From NCBI GenBank assembly GCA_016926155.1, contig JAFGPC010000051.1, positions 123,171 to 187,170 of the forward strand: a DNA stretch of 64,000 nucleotides, written 5' to 3'. The stretch is from Sedimentisphaerales bacterium (lineage in GTDB: Bacteria; Planctomycetota; Phycisphaerae; Sedimentisphaerales; Anaerohalosphaeraceae). Shown piece after piece: positions 36,359 through 44,915 of the stretch; positions within the stretch are counted from its first letter, which is position 1, and each line of letters opens with the position of its first letter. The notes below the pieces were generated by a model. That model saw only the letters and a list, made by a program, of their open reading frames with translations, searched no databases and was not told the origin of the DNA. A program made the translations under genes and the position numbers.

Positions 36359-37414
36359 ATGAAGAGCGACGTCCACGATGAGCAAATGACACAGGTATAC
36401 GGGCACATCTATGAGGACCTCTATGATTGGAAGCCGGCGGCAATGGACCAGGCCCGTCAGATCATTCATAAAAACCTGATCGAAAGCGAAATTCAACCGG
36501 ATCAGCTTGCCGATATGAACGTGCTGAATATCGGTACAGGGCGCGAAACGATGGTTTTTCACGAGTTTGGTGCTCGAAATGTATATCATTTTGATGTGTC
36601 ACCTAAATCGGTTTATAATCTGACTGAATTAGCCCGGCGAGACGACCAATTTTCAAACATTCACAGTTGCCGGCTGGACATCTGTGAAACCGAAAATCTT
36701 GGCGTTTCCGAGGGCATTGATTTTGTCTACCTCAGTGGCGTGCTGCATCATCTGCATGATCCGGCTCATGCCATGCAAACCATTTTTAACGTTCTCAATC
36801 CCGATGCCCGTCTGTTCTTCAGGATTTATCGCAGCGGCTGTCTGGCGTTTTTTGTCGTAGATTTTATTCGTCGTTTCATCTGTTTTGATGATGCGGAACA
36901 GGTGGATTCCCTTTTTTATGGGTTATTGGAAGACAAGTCAGACGCGGGACTTCTGCATCAGGATTTGTATGATGATTTTTTTGTGCCTGTACTGCGATTA
37001 TTTGATCCTGAACAAGTCAATCGCTGGTTTCGGACTCATGGATTTGAGCCGATTTTAGAGCAATCGTTTCCTCTGTACGATCATTCCGATACGAGTTCGG
37101 CCGGTCAAGGCTGGTCGCTCAATTATCAGTGGACAGATCCTTCCATGACGAAACGAACCTTCCTGCCGTTCCCTTCGCATGTGGATCAAATGTCTAATAT
37201 TCCGTATGTCGAATCATATATCCGCCTGACTGTGAAACAAATGCGTCAATTTCTTGGACAGGCCGACAAAATAGATCCAGGCACCAAGATTCGAGTGGCC
37301 CTACAACTATATCAGGTAAGTCAATTATATCGACAAAAAGATACGGTTGAGGCCGCCGCTAAACATCTTGAAATTCAAAACATCATTCAAGAAGTTTTAC
37401 CGGATATCCCTTAA
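36359..37414 (+). CDS. SAM-dependent methyltransferase-like protein
   Basis: The 351-residue product has a Rossmann core with the motif-I variant NVLNIGTGRETMVFHEFG (about residue 58), HFDVSPKSVYNL and FVYLSGVLHHLHDPAHAM (near 120-137). Motif I reads N-I-G-T-G-R where methyltransferases usually have D-x-G-x-G, so SAM binding is likely but less certain. The C-terminal 130 residues are helical and unassigned. It sits between the two asparagine-synthase-like genes and the acetyltransferase gene. Confidence 0.7.
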   Translation: MKSDVHDEQMTQVYGHIYEDLYDWKPAAMDQARQIIHKNLIESEIQPDQLADMNVLNIGTGRETMVFHEFGARNVYHFDVSPKSVYNLTELARRDDQFSNIHSCRLDICETENLGVSEGIDFVYLSGVLHHLHDPAHAMQTIFNVLNPDARLFFRIYRSGCLAFFVVDFIRRFICFDDAEQVDSLFYGLLEDKSDAGLLHQDLYDDFFVPVLRLFDPEQVNRWFRTHGFEPILEQSFPLYDHSDTSSAGQGWSLNYQWTDPSMTKRTFLPFPSHVDQMSNIPYVESYIRLTVKQMRQFLGQADKIDPGTKIRVALQLYQVSQLYRQKDTVEAAAKHLEIQNIIQEVLPDIP

Positions 37415-37461
37415 GTGGAAATCCGAATACAGCAAAACAAAAACCAACGGTTGATCAAACC

Positions 37462-38088
37462 ATGGGTATTTTTCGACGATTAAAATTCTGGTATACAGCA
37501 GACCGGATCGGTCCCGATATTCCCTTGACGCATTGGATGCTGCATTTCAAAGCGATGATGCGTTTCTTATGTACACATAGATTCGACAACTTCGGAGAGC
37601 AGTCCGAGTTCCGACCCTACGCCTTTGCGGTTGCATGCTCTAATATTCGAATCGGTAGCCGTGTGGTCATCCGTCCTGGCTCTTTCTTAATCACCGAACC
37701 AAAGGATTGCGGTACGGGTATAACCATCGAAGATGATGTCCTGATGGGAAACAATGTGCATATTTACACGGCCAATCATAATTTTGATAGAATCGATATA
37801 CCGATCATCGATCAGGGCCATTACCAGTCCAGAGGTGTCGTTCTCAAAAAAGGATGCTGGATTGGGGCCAATAGTGTTATTTTACCGGGAGTAACAATCG
37901 GGCAGAACTGCGTGGTCGGCGCCGGCAGTGTCGTTACAAAAAGTTTCTCTAACAATTGTGTTGTGGCGGGAAATCCTGCCCGAATGATTCGTTCCATTCC
38001 ATCGACAACAAATAAACCTGAAATTAAAGAGACAGCGGAGTCTGCAGTAATATCATGTGCGGTTTTACAGGCACATTCCAGGGCTTAG
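37462..38088 (+). CDS. Left-handed beta-helix O-acetyltransferase
   Basis: The 208-residue protein has hexapeptide repeats of the LbH family: IRIGSRVVIRPGSFLI, GITIEDDVLMGNNVHIYTANHNFDR and LKKGCWIGANSVILPGVTIGQNCVVGAGSVVT, ending in VVAGNPARMIRSIP. Enzymes of this type transfer acetyl from acetyl-CoA to a sugar hydroxyl or amine. The conserved His in TANHNFD is the probable catalytic base. It overlaps the next gene by 34 bp. Confidence 0.87.
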   Translation: MGIFRRLKFWYTADRIGPDIPLTHWMLHFKAMMRFLCTHRFDNFGEQSEFRPYAFAVACSNIRIGSRVVIRPGSFLITEPKDCGTGITIEDDVLMGNNVHIYTANHNFDRIDIPIIDQGHYQSRGVVLKKGCWIGANSVILPGVTIGQNCVVGAGSVVTKSFSNNCVVAGNPARMIRSIPSTTNKPEIKETAESAVISCAVLQAHSRA

Positions 38089-39854
38089 TACCTAAAGTAC
38101 AGACAATGCCCCCTCTTTTGCATCGAGGGCCCGACTCAACAGGGCAAATCCGACAAAACGATTTGTATATGCGCCATTGGCGGCTGGCCATTCTGGGCGA
38201 GGAACCGGCAGCGCATCAGCCAATGGTTTCAGACGATGAATCGGTCGTCCTCGTGTTCAATGGAGAGATCTACAATTACCGGGAAATCGCCGAACAAATG
38301 GGACAAACCAATCTGAGCGATTACGGAGATACACGGGTTCTGGTCGAATTTCTGGCTCGATATCATCTAAGTCGGTTGGATATGCTTAACGGCATGTTTG
38401 CCATCGCTGTCTGGTTTCGTAAAGAGGACAGACTCTATTTGATTCGTGACCGCTTTGGTATCAAGCCGCTGTATTATGCTCTGGCCGACGGGGGGATCTA
38501 TTTCGCCTCTGAAATTAAATGTTTTTCCGGTTTGTTCGATTTACATCTGGATCCGCAGCGGATTGCCGAGTATCTGGATGGCGGCCGTTATCCTTCCGGA
38601 GAACATACCTTTTACGAACATGTTCGGCAGGTCCGCCCCAGTCATTGGATTCAATTTGACCGATGCGGTATCCAAGACCGATGCTATTATGACCTAATGC
38701 AAACCTGTCGGGACCTGATGGAGTGCCCTCTTTCTGTCGAAGAGTATGAACATCGTTTTGCCGAATCAGTCCGACTGCGGTTGCGAAGCGATGTGCCGAT
38801 TTCTCTGCATTATAGCGGTGGCGCGGACAGTACCGCCGTCCTCTTAAAAACCAAGGAAGTCTGGGGTTGGAACTATCCTCTGGTAACATACACGATGGCT
38901 TACCACGATCAACAATTTGATGAGTCCTGTTTTGTCCAGGACTATTGCCGGAGAATCGGAGTCGAGAACCACAAGGTTTTCCTCACTCCTGAAGAAGTAC
39001 CGGCGCTGGCCGAGCGGCTTCATTTGTTCGAGGATGAACCGTTCGGAGGAATCCCTGTAATTTCCTATTACAAAATGAATCAGGTTCAGCGGACCAATGG
39101 AACCATCGTCTCTATTGAAGGCCAGGGCGGCGATGAAACATTCGGCGGATACCTGAGCCATGCCTATATGGCGATGTACGATTTGTATCGATCCGGCAGG
39201 GAACCGGAATTGCTGGACAAACTCCTGCTCTCCTGTTGCACCGATATTCACACCGTCGTAACGACAGCCGAAGCCCTTGTCGCTTCAGGGTTCCAGGCCC
39301 ATATGGATCTGACGGATATGCGTATCGGTTCGACCTCTTCGGCCGGAAAAGAGATCGATTGGCTGCGAACCATCCAACGACACGATATCCTGGTGAACAA
39401 AATTCCACGAACCCTGCGATTCCACGATCGTGCCTCCATGGCTTGTGGGCGAGAAGTGCGTTTCCCTCTTTTAGATCACAACGTGCTGACTTACGGTCTG
39501 GCATTCGACCACAAAACCAAATATGCCGATGGCCTGAACAAGGCCCCTTTGCGCGCTATTGTCCGCCGTCACCTGCCCGGTGTTTACGATATCCCCAAGC
39601 GTTCCGTCGTGACTCCCCAGACTGCCTGGTTTCATAACGAATTAAAAGACTGGGTATGGGACCGGGTCGGTGTTTTACAACGAGCAGGAATCCTGGAACC
39701 GAGATATTTTGACCGATTTGAACGTTTCTACCGGGATGAAGAGACTGGAAACTCCTTCTACATCTGGCAATTGGTCAATCTGTCCTTCTATTGCGATTTA
39801 CCCATCCGGCATTCCAACTCGCTTACGACCTCATGTACAAGCCTCGAATCATAG
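38055..39854 (+). CDS. Asparagine synthase-like amidotransferase 2
   Basis: The 599-residue product starts MCGFTGTFQGLV with Cys2 and continues LLHRGPDSTGQ, FNGEIYNYREIAE and RDRFGIKPLYY. The synthetase half has YSGGADSTAVLL near residue 254 and GQGGDETFGGYLSHA. It shares architecture with the 34457 protein but differs widely in sequence, so the duplication is old or the genes were acquired separately. An amidation step on the flagellar sugar is likely, since a cluster seldom needs two asparagine synthetases. The ATG lies inside the acetyltransferase gene. Confidence 0.87.
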   Translation: MCGFTGTFQGLVPKVQTMPPLLHRGPDSTGQIRQNDLYMRHWRLAILGEEPAAHQPMVSDDESVVLVFNGEIYNYREIAEQMGQTNLSDYGDTRVLVEFLARYHLSRLDMLNGMFAIAVWFRKEDRLYLIRDRFGIKPLYYALADGGIYFASEIKCFSGLFDLHLDPQRIAEYLDGGRYPSGEHTFYEHVRQVRPSHWIQFDRCGIQDRCYYDLMQTCRDLMECPLSVEEYEHRFAESVRLRLRSDVPISLHYSGGADSTAVLLKTKEVWGWNYPLVTYTMAYHDQQFDESCFVQDYCRRIGVENHKVFLTPEEVPALAERLHLFEDEPFGGIPVISYYKMNQVQRTNGTIVSIEGQGGDETFGGYLSHAYMAMYDLYRSGREPELLDKLLLSCCTDIHTVVTTAEALVASGFQAHMDLTDMRIGSTSSAGKEIDWLRTIQRHDILVNKIPRTLRFHDRASMACGREVRFPLLDHNVLTYGLAFDHKTKYADGLNKAPLRAIVRRHLPGVYDIPKRSVVTPQTAWFHNELKDWVWDRVGVLQRAGILEPRYFDRFERFYRDEETGNSFYIWQLVNLSFYCDLPIRHSNSLTTSCTSLES

Positions 39855-40594
39855 CCCGTTTGGATATTAAAGGTCCCAACGTTGTAAAGGGAATCCGATA
39901 TGACGGCTTGCGCATCATGGGAAAACCACAGGATCTGGCCACACGCTATTACATGCAGGGAGCTGACGAACTGATTTATATTGATACTGTCGCCAGCCTC
40001 TATGGCCGCGACAACCTGACCGAGATCGTACAGCAGGCTGCCTCCGAGATCTTCATTCCGATGACTGTTGGCGGCGGAGTGCGAAGTGTCGAGGATGCGG
40101 TCGCCTTATTGCGAAGCGGTGCCGACCGTGTCGCCGTTAATACCGCCGCCGTAAAACATCCGCAGCTCATAAAAGAAATCGCCGCAGTCCTCGGTTCCCA
40201 GGGAGTCGTCGCTTCGCTCCAGATTAAGAGCCGTTCGGACAACCGATGGGAAATCTTCGTGGATAACGGACGAGAAAAGACGGGTATCGATGCCATGGAC
40301 TGGCTCAAACAGGTCGAACAGCTTGGCGCAGGTGAGGTGCTGGTCACCTCCGTCGACCGTGATGGTGCAGGCAACGGATTCGAAATCGATTTTATCCGGC
40401 AGGCGTTACAGGTGGTGACGATTCCGATCATTGCAGGGGGTGGTGCCAAAGTCCCGGCGGATGTCGTCGAGCTGATTTCCCATACTCGGTGTGATGCCGT
40501 CGCGGTAGCTTCGATGCTGCATTACAATCGGGCGACGATTACTGATATCAAAGAAGCCCTGACACAAAATGGAATTTACGCCACATGTCATTGA
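39833..40594 (+). CDS. HisF-like cyclase subunit homologue, probable amidation partner
   Basis: The 253-residue product has HisF length from ATG 39833, which overlaps the previous stop by 22 bp. The barrel features are clear: RIIARLDIKGPNVVKG, MTVGGGVRSVEDAVALL, GADRVAVNTAAV and LVTSVDRDGAGNGFE. Asp11 (RLDIKG) and Asp51 are kept, but the position of the second catalytic acid, Asp130 of HisF, reads Gln (VVASLQIK). This suggests loss of histidine-pathway cyclase activity. With HisH next door and a WbpG-like amidotransferase in the same block, it probably helps channel ammonia to sugar amidination. Confidence 0.85.
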   Translation: MYKPRIIARLDIKGPNVVKGIRYDGLRIMGKPQDLATRYYMQGADELIYIDTVASLYGRDNLTEIVQQAASEIFIPMTVGGGVRSVEDAVALLRSGADRVAVNTAAVKHPQLIKEIAAVLGSQGVVASLQIKSRSDNRWEIFVDNGREKTGIDAMDWLKQVEQLGAGEVLVTSVDRDGAGNGFEIDFIRQALQVVTIPIIAGGGAKVPADVVELISHTRCDAVAVASMLHYNRATITDIKEALTQNGIYATCH

Positions 40595-41229
40595 AGCAAC
40601 AGGTAACAGTAATTGACTATTTCGCTGGCAACACTTACAGCGTAACCAAGGCGTTTGAGCATTTTGACTGTCAGGTCGATCTTGTCTCGCAGCCGAATTT
40701 GATCGCAGATTCCGACATCCTTGTACTGCCCGGTGTCGGAGCCTTTGGGGATGGCATGGAAACGCTTAGACAGCGCCGGCTTATTGAACCGATTCTGGCT
40801 CATGTGGAACGCGGGCGACCTTTCCTGGGAATCTGTCTGGGTATGCAGCTTTTGCTCGGAAGCAGTGAAGAATTGGGGGTACATGACGGACTGGGTATCA
40901 TTCCCGGCAAAGTGCGGAGACTTCCTGATGAACCCGGGTCAAAAGTGCCCCATGTAGGATGGGCCGGACTCCACATTCCCGAAGAGCAAGATAGTTCGTA
41001 TTGGAAGGATACAATTTTGCGGGATGTCCCGGTGGATCGGGATATGTACTTTGTACATTCCTTTGCCGCTGTTCCGGACCATACCGAACATATCATGAGC
41101 CGGACCGGTTTCGGCACGCATTGGTTTTGCAGCAGTGTTCGAAAAGGCAATGTATACGGTTGCCAGTTCCACCCGGAAAAAAGCGGCCCTGCAGGTTTGC
41201 AGATCATTGAAAATTTCCTTCGTCTCTAA
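40585..41229 (+). CDS. HisH-like glutamine amidotransferase
   Basis: The 214-residue protein is a class I glutamine amidotransferase of the HisH type. The triad is visible: catalytic Cys in FLGICLGMQLLLGSSEE (about residue 83), His and Glu in GCQFHPEKSG (about 194-198). LPGVGAFGDGMETL forms the oxyanion region. It hydrolyses glutamine to supply ammonia. The ATG overlaps the HisF-like gene by 10 bp, as expected of partners that form a complex. No other histidine biosynthesis genes are present, so amidination of a sugar is the better role. Confidence 0.9.
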   Translation: MSLKQQVTVIDYFAGNTYSVTKAFEHFDCQVDLVSQPNLIADSDILVLPGVGAFGDGMETLRQRRLIEPILAHVERGRPFLGICLGMQLLLGSSEELGVHDGLGIIPGKVRRLPDEPGSKVPHVGWAGLHIPEEQDSSYWKDTILRDVPVDRDMYFVHSFAAVPDHTEHIMSRTGFGTHWFCSSVRKGNVYGCQFHPEKSGPAGLQIIENFLRL

Positions 41230-41254
41230 AATAGGAAACAAAATTTTTCGCAGG

Positions 41255-42652
41255 ATGAGTATGATGCGAATTCTCTTGGTTGTCTACGATAACGGTTCTT
41301 ATGTCCACTGGTTTCCGGAAGGATTTGGCTATATTTCCGCCGTTCTCCAACAGGCCGGCCATGATGTCGTCATTTATAACCAGGATGTACACCATTGGCC
41401 CGATGAACACCTTACCGAGTATCTGGATCAGAATCACTTTGACATAGTTGGAGTCAGCGTTGTTGGGGGGTACTATCAATATCGAAGATTATTGGGGCTT
41501 TCAAATGCGATCAATCGGTCCGGACAGCGTCCTTTTTATGTGATCGGTGGGCATGGCCCCAGTCCCGAACCGGAGTTTTTCCTGCAAAAAACCCAGGCTG
41601 ATGCCGTTGTAATCGGGGAAGGCGAGGAGACGATACTCGATCTGCTTGATGCTGTTTCAGGATACAAATCCTTTGCCGATGTGCTCGGAATTGCCTATCG
41701 TGAGGGGCAAGAAGTGACCGTCAATCCCCGGCGTCCTCTGATCGAGGATCTCGACAGCATCCCGTTTCCTGCTTATGAACTGTTTCCAATGCAGTATTAT
41801 CGTCTGCTTCGTCAACCCCATGCCGGTCCGACCGATTTTGTGGTGCCGGTCCTGGCGGGCCGAGGGTGCAAGTTCAACTGCAATTTCTGTTATCGGATGG
41901 ATGAAGGACTGCGCCTGCGAAGTCCGGAAAATGTCATTGAGCAGATCCGTTTCCTGCAGAAAGAGTACGGTGTCACATATGTCGCCTTTTCCGGGGAGCT
42001 GTTGATGGCTTCAAAGGAACAGACGATGACGCTCTGCGAAGCTATGATCAAGGCCGATCTGGGCATCAAGTGGGACTGTGACGGACGGCTCAATTATGCT
42101 ACACCCGAGGTCATGCGAATCATGAAGCAAGCCGGCTGCGTCTATGTCAACTTCGGTATCGAGGCCATGGATGATGAAATGCTTCGGACCATGAAAAAGG
42201 GACTGACCGTCAAAATGGTGATCGACGGCATCAAGGCCACATTGGAAGCGGGCATCAGCCCCGGATACAACATCATCTTTGGCAATATTGGTGAAACCCG
42301 GGAAATTCTTAATAAGGGAGTCGAGTTCCTGCTACAGTACGATAATTGTGCCGAGCTGCGAACTGTCCGACCCGTGACGCCCTATCCCGGTTGTCCTCTG
42401 TATTATTATGCCATCGAACAGGGCCTGCTCAAGGATTGCGAAGATTTCTACGAAAACAAACACCTCAATTCGGACCTGCTGGCCGTTAATTTCACTGACA
42501 TGACGGATGAGGAAGTGTATCAGGCCTTGCTCGAAGCAAATATAAAACTGATTGACAATTATTTTGCTACCCAGGCTCGGCGGGTAAAAGCACAGGCTCA
42601 GCATCTGTATCTGCACCGGGATGTAACCTTTCGCGGTTTTCGACAATTGTAA
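41255..42652 (+). CDS. B12-binding domain radical SAM protein
   Basis: The 465-residue protein (ATG 41255; 41261 or 41264 are possible) has an N-terminal cobalamin-binding domain, with FPEGFGYISAVLQQAGHDVVIY and FDIVGVSVVGG (about residues 15-75), then the radical SAM motif GRGCKFNCNFCYRM (near residue 198-211). B12-type radical SAM enzymes often methylate unactivated carbons or phosphinates. Later segments include VNFGIEAMDDEMLRTMKKGL. In this locus it could C-methylate a sugar. No SPASM cysteines are seen at the C-terminus. Confidence 0.85.
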   Translation: MSMMRILLVVYDNGSYVHWFPEGFGYISAVLQQAGHDVVIYNQDVHHWPDEHLTEYLDQNHFDIVGVSVVGGYYQYRRLLGLSNAINRSGQRPFYVIGGHGPSPEPEFFLQKTQADAVVIGEGEETILDLLDAVSGYKSFADVLGIAYREGQEVTVNPRRPLIEDLDSIPFPAYELFPMQYYRLLRQPHAGPTDFVVPVLAGRGCKFNCNFCYRMDEGLRLRSPENVIEQIRFLQKEYGVTYVAFSGELLMASKEQTMTLCEAMIKADLGIKWDCDGRLNYATPEVMRIMKQAGCVYVNFGIEAMDDEMLRTMKKGLTVKMVIDGIKATLEAGISPGYNIIFGNIGETREILNKGVEFLLQYDNCAELRTVRPVTPYPGCPLYYYAIEQGLLKDCEDFYENKHLNSDLLAVNFTDMTDEEVYQALLEANIKLIDNYFATQARRVKAQAQHLYLHRDVTFRGFRQL

Positions 42653-42678
42653 ATCTCTGACAATTTGGAAATACGGCA

Positions 42679-44730
42679 GTGATTGAAATAGACTCTTCCT
42701 TACATAAAATGCAGACCATTGTTGATGTATTGATCATCCTACAGCCGCGTCATGATCCTCAGTACTTTTACAAAGCCAACGCCCCGGAAGAGAAGCCCTG
42801 GTTCGAGGAGAAATCCTCTATTTCTCCGGAAGATCTTCTTAAACAAAGTCAACAACCCGGCTGGCAACCCGTACAAAGAAAAACATGCGACATTCGTCTC
42901 AAGCTGGCACGAAAATATAATGAAATCCAGGCGGCAAGAATTGCCGGCCGGCGATTGACGGACATCCTGATGTTCGACAATATTTCCTTATGGCAATTCG
43001 TCCCCGCCGCATGCTATTTCAGTGCCCCATCCATCCGTCAGACCCTCGAATGGATAGAATATGGTACGGAACTGATCAATAGGTATCGTCCCGGAAGCCT
43101 TCGCGTAGTCGGTATGCTCCAGGACTATCACCTGCGAATTCTGGAACAGATGCGGCGCCTTTACCAGATACCGATTGTTGCTCGTTCAGTTCCGCACGCT
43201 TCCCCATCTACAAGCTCTCCGACCAGTAGCGAACCAACCGATCCTCTGTTACAGCGTGTCGAAAAAGGGCACTCCTTTGCCGTTGCCGCCTATGCTCAAA
43301 CCATACGCAAACCTTTTTCTGTTTTTTCTCCCAACCGGGATAGAGCCATCCTAATGTCCGTTCCCAACGCTTGGACCAGTGGAAAGAATGGGCAGGATAA
43401 GATCGATCAGTATTTTCATATCTTCAAGGATTTCCTAAGTCAATATAACCTGCAGGGGATTCGACTGGAACCACCGAATTACTTTAATATCCCAGGCAGC
43501 AAGAAGGAGTACATCGACTGGGCTCTGTCTGCGCCGCAGGGTGGATATTCCACCTTGTTTTGGGATGAGTTCTACGATCCTGCATTTTTCCACACCGCGC
43601 AGCAATGGGGTCCGGAATTGCTGAAAAGATTTGAATATCTCTCCACGCATCCCGACTTTCTCTCAGCCTTTGATTGGAATCGGATCAATGGATTTACCGT
43701 GCTCAAATCCTTCTGGCAGGAAACTTTCGTTACGCACTTGGTCGATACCTGTATTCCGGCCCTCCTGACGGCTCGCAATATGCTTGCACAAGTCCGACCG
43801 AAAGTGATCCTGGTTGCTTGTGAAGCCTCTGTCTTTGCACGGGCGGTCACCATAGAAGCCCGACGGGCTGGTATCTCCACAATTGCTCTGCAGCACGGTA
43901 CCATTCATCCGGAACATGATTACTACCTCCATGATGAAATGTCGGATATACCGGATTTGACGAAACCGTTCAGTGGTTTTGTAACCCCGCGATCCACATT
44001 AGTCTATGGTGATTTTTTTGCCAACGTACTGACCCAAATCGGCTGCTATCCTGCCCGAGCAGTTTGTTCACTCGGTTGTGACTGGCGTATCTTCAACCAG
44101 ACAGGATCCGAGTCGTACGGGAAAAAGGCAGAGGAACTCCGATCTTGCTGGTTTCGACTTGACAAGAAAGTAGCTCTCTTGGCCACCCGTCCCTTCATGG
44201 AACAGAAAATTATTGAAAAAATCGCCCAAAAACTGAATCCGCAAACCCACGTCCTTCTCATAAAACTCCACCCGGGGGACCAGGATGAGGACCTGTATCG
44301 AAGAATCTTCACACGTTATGGATTTGAAATCAGGATCGAGCGAAATCACCTTTATGAAGCCATCCGAATGTCTGATCTTGTGATCAGCTCTATTTATACT
44401 ACGGTGATCGCTGATTGTCTGGCCCAGGGAAAACGAGTCTATCGATTCCGTCAGTATGATATGGGCTACACTCTGCCATGGACGGAGCATACAATTGACT
44501 TGGACACGGTGGATCGGCTGGAAGGGGGGAGCATATCGGGAGATGAAAGAGCCAAACTGGACAAGTTTCTTCGGTCGATCGGTCATAATCCGGACATGAC
44601 TCTGAATGATATCTATGCAAAGCTCCATTCCCTTTTTGCTCGCCTCGGACTTATACCGTCCCAACAAGTGGAAGAATTACCGTTGACCCGGCAAAAACAT
44701 CCCTATACGTCCCAGCCAGCCCGTTGGTAA
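42679..44730 (+). CDS. GT-B glycosyltransferase-like protein, capsule/CDP-glycerol type
   Basis: The 683-residue protein (GTG start) has an N-terminal half that I do not recognise. The C-terminal half (about 370-660) has features of GT-B enzymes from capsule and teichoic-acid loci: VILVACEASVFARAV, ISTIALQHGTIHPEHDYYLH, LLIKLHPGDQDEDLY and MSDLVISSIYTTVIADCLAQGKRV. The His in LQHG and the HPGD loop are typical of phosphate-sugar or CMP-sugar transferase folds. It could be the nonulosonate transferase of block II, which is otherwise lacking. That is inference. Confidence 0.6.
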   Translation: MIEIDSSLHKMQTIVDVLIILQPRHDPQYFYKANAPEEKPWFEEKSSISPEDLLKQSQQPGWQPVQRKTCDIRLKLARKYNEIQAARIAGRRLTDILMFDNISLWQFVPAACYFSAPSIRQTLEWIEYGTELINRYRPGSLRVVGMLQDYHLRILEQMRRLYQIPIVARSVPHASPSTSSPTSSEPTDPLLQRVEKGHSFAVAAYAQTIRKPFSVFSPNRDRAILMSVPNAWTSGKNGQDKIDQYFHIFKDFLSQYNLQGIRLEPPNYFNIPGSKKEYIDWALSAPQGGYSTLFWDEFYDPAFFHTAQQWGPELLKRFEYLSTHPDFLSAFDWNRINGFTVLKSFWQETFVTHLVDTCIPALLTARNMLAQVRPKVILVACEASVFARAVTIEARRAGISTIALQHGTIHPEHDYYLHDEMSDIPDLTKPFSGFVTPRSTLVYGDFFANVLTQIGCYPARAVCSLGCDWRIFNQTGSESYGKKAEELRSCWFRLDKKVALLATRPFMEQKIIEKIAQKLNPQTHVLLIKLHPGDQDEDLYRRIFTRYGFEIRIERNHLYEAIRMSDLVISSIYTTVIADCLAQGKRVYRFRQYDMGYTLPWTEHTIDLDTVDRLEGGSISGDERAKLDKFLRSIGHNPDMTLNDIYAKLHSLFARLGLIPSQQVEELPLTRQKHPYTSQPARW

Positions 44731-44762
44731 ATCCTTCCCTTGTGCCTTGTTTAGGCCCAATC

Positions 44763-44779
44763 TGTACGATATTTGTACA
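44763..44779. promoter_or_regulatory. Dyad TGTAC-N6-TGTACA, possible activator site
   Basis: The sequence TGTACGATATTTGTACA lies 51 bp upstream of the -24 element at 44831. The corresponding site at 9616 lies 61 bp upstream of its promoter; the difference of ten bases is about one helical turn, so the two would lie on the same face of the DNA. An enhancer-binding protein is the likely ligand. Confidence 0.45.
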
Positions 44780-44830
44780 ACGCAGGTTAATCCCACCCTG
44801 TTTTTTTACCAATCTCCAATTTCCATTCCC

Positions 44831-44845
44831 CGGCACACCATTTGC
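44831..44845 (+). promoter_or_regulatory. Sigma-54 (RpoN) promoter of block III
   Basis: CGGCACACCATTTGCT (44831-44846) matches CGGCAC-N5-TTGC with T after it, the same sequence class as the promoter at 9694. It lies in the 185 bp gap between the genes ending at 44730 and starting at 44916. The start of transcription is expected near 44858. Confidence 0.8.
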
Positions 44846-44915
44846 TCAAAAGAGTTGTGAGGTAGTCTCGGTATGGCCTTGAACAGGGCATATAGTGCGC
44901 TTGTGGGAGCAGAAA

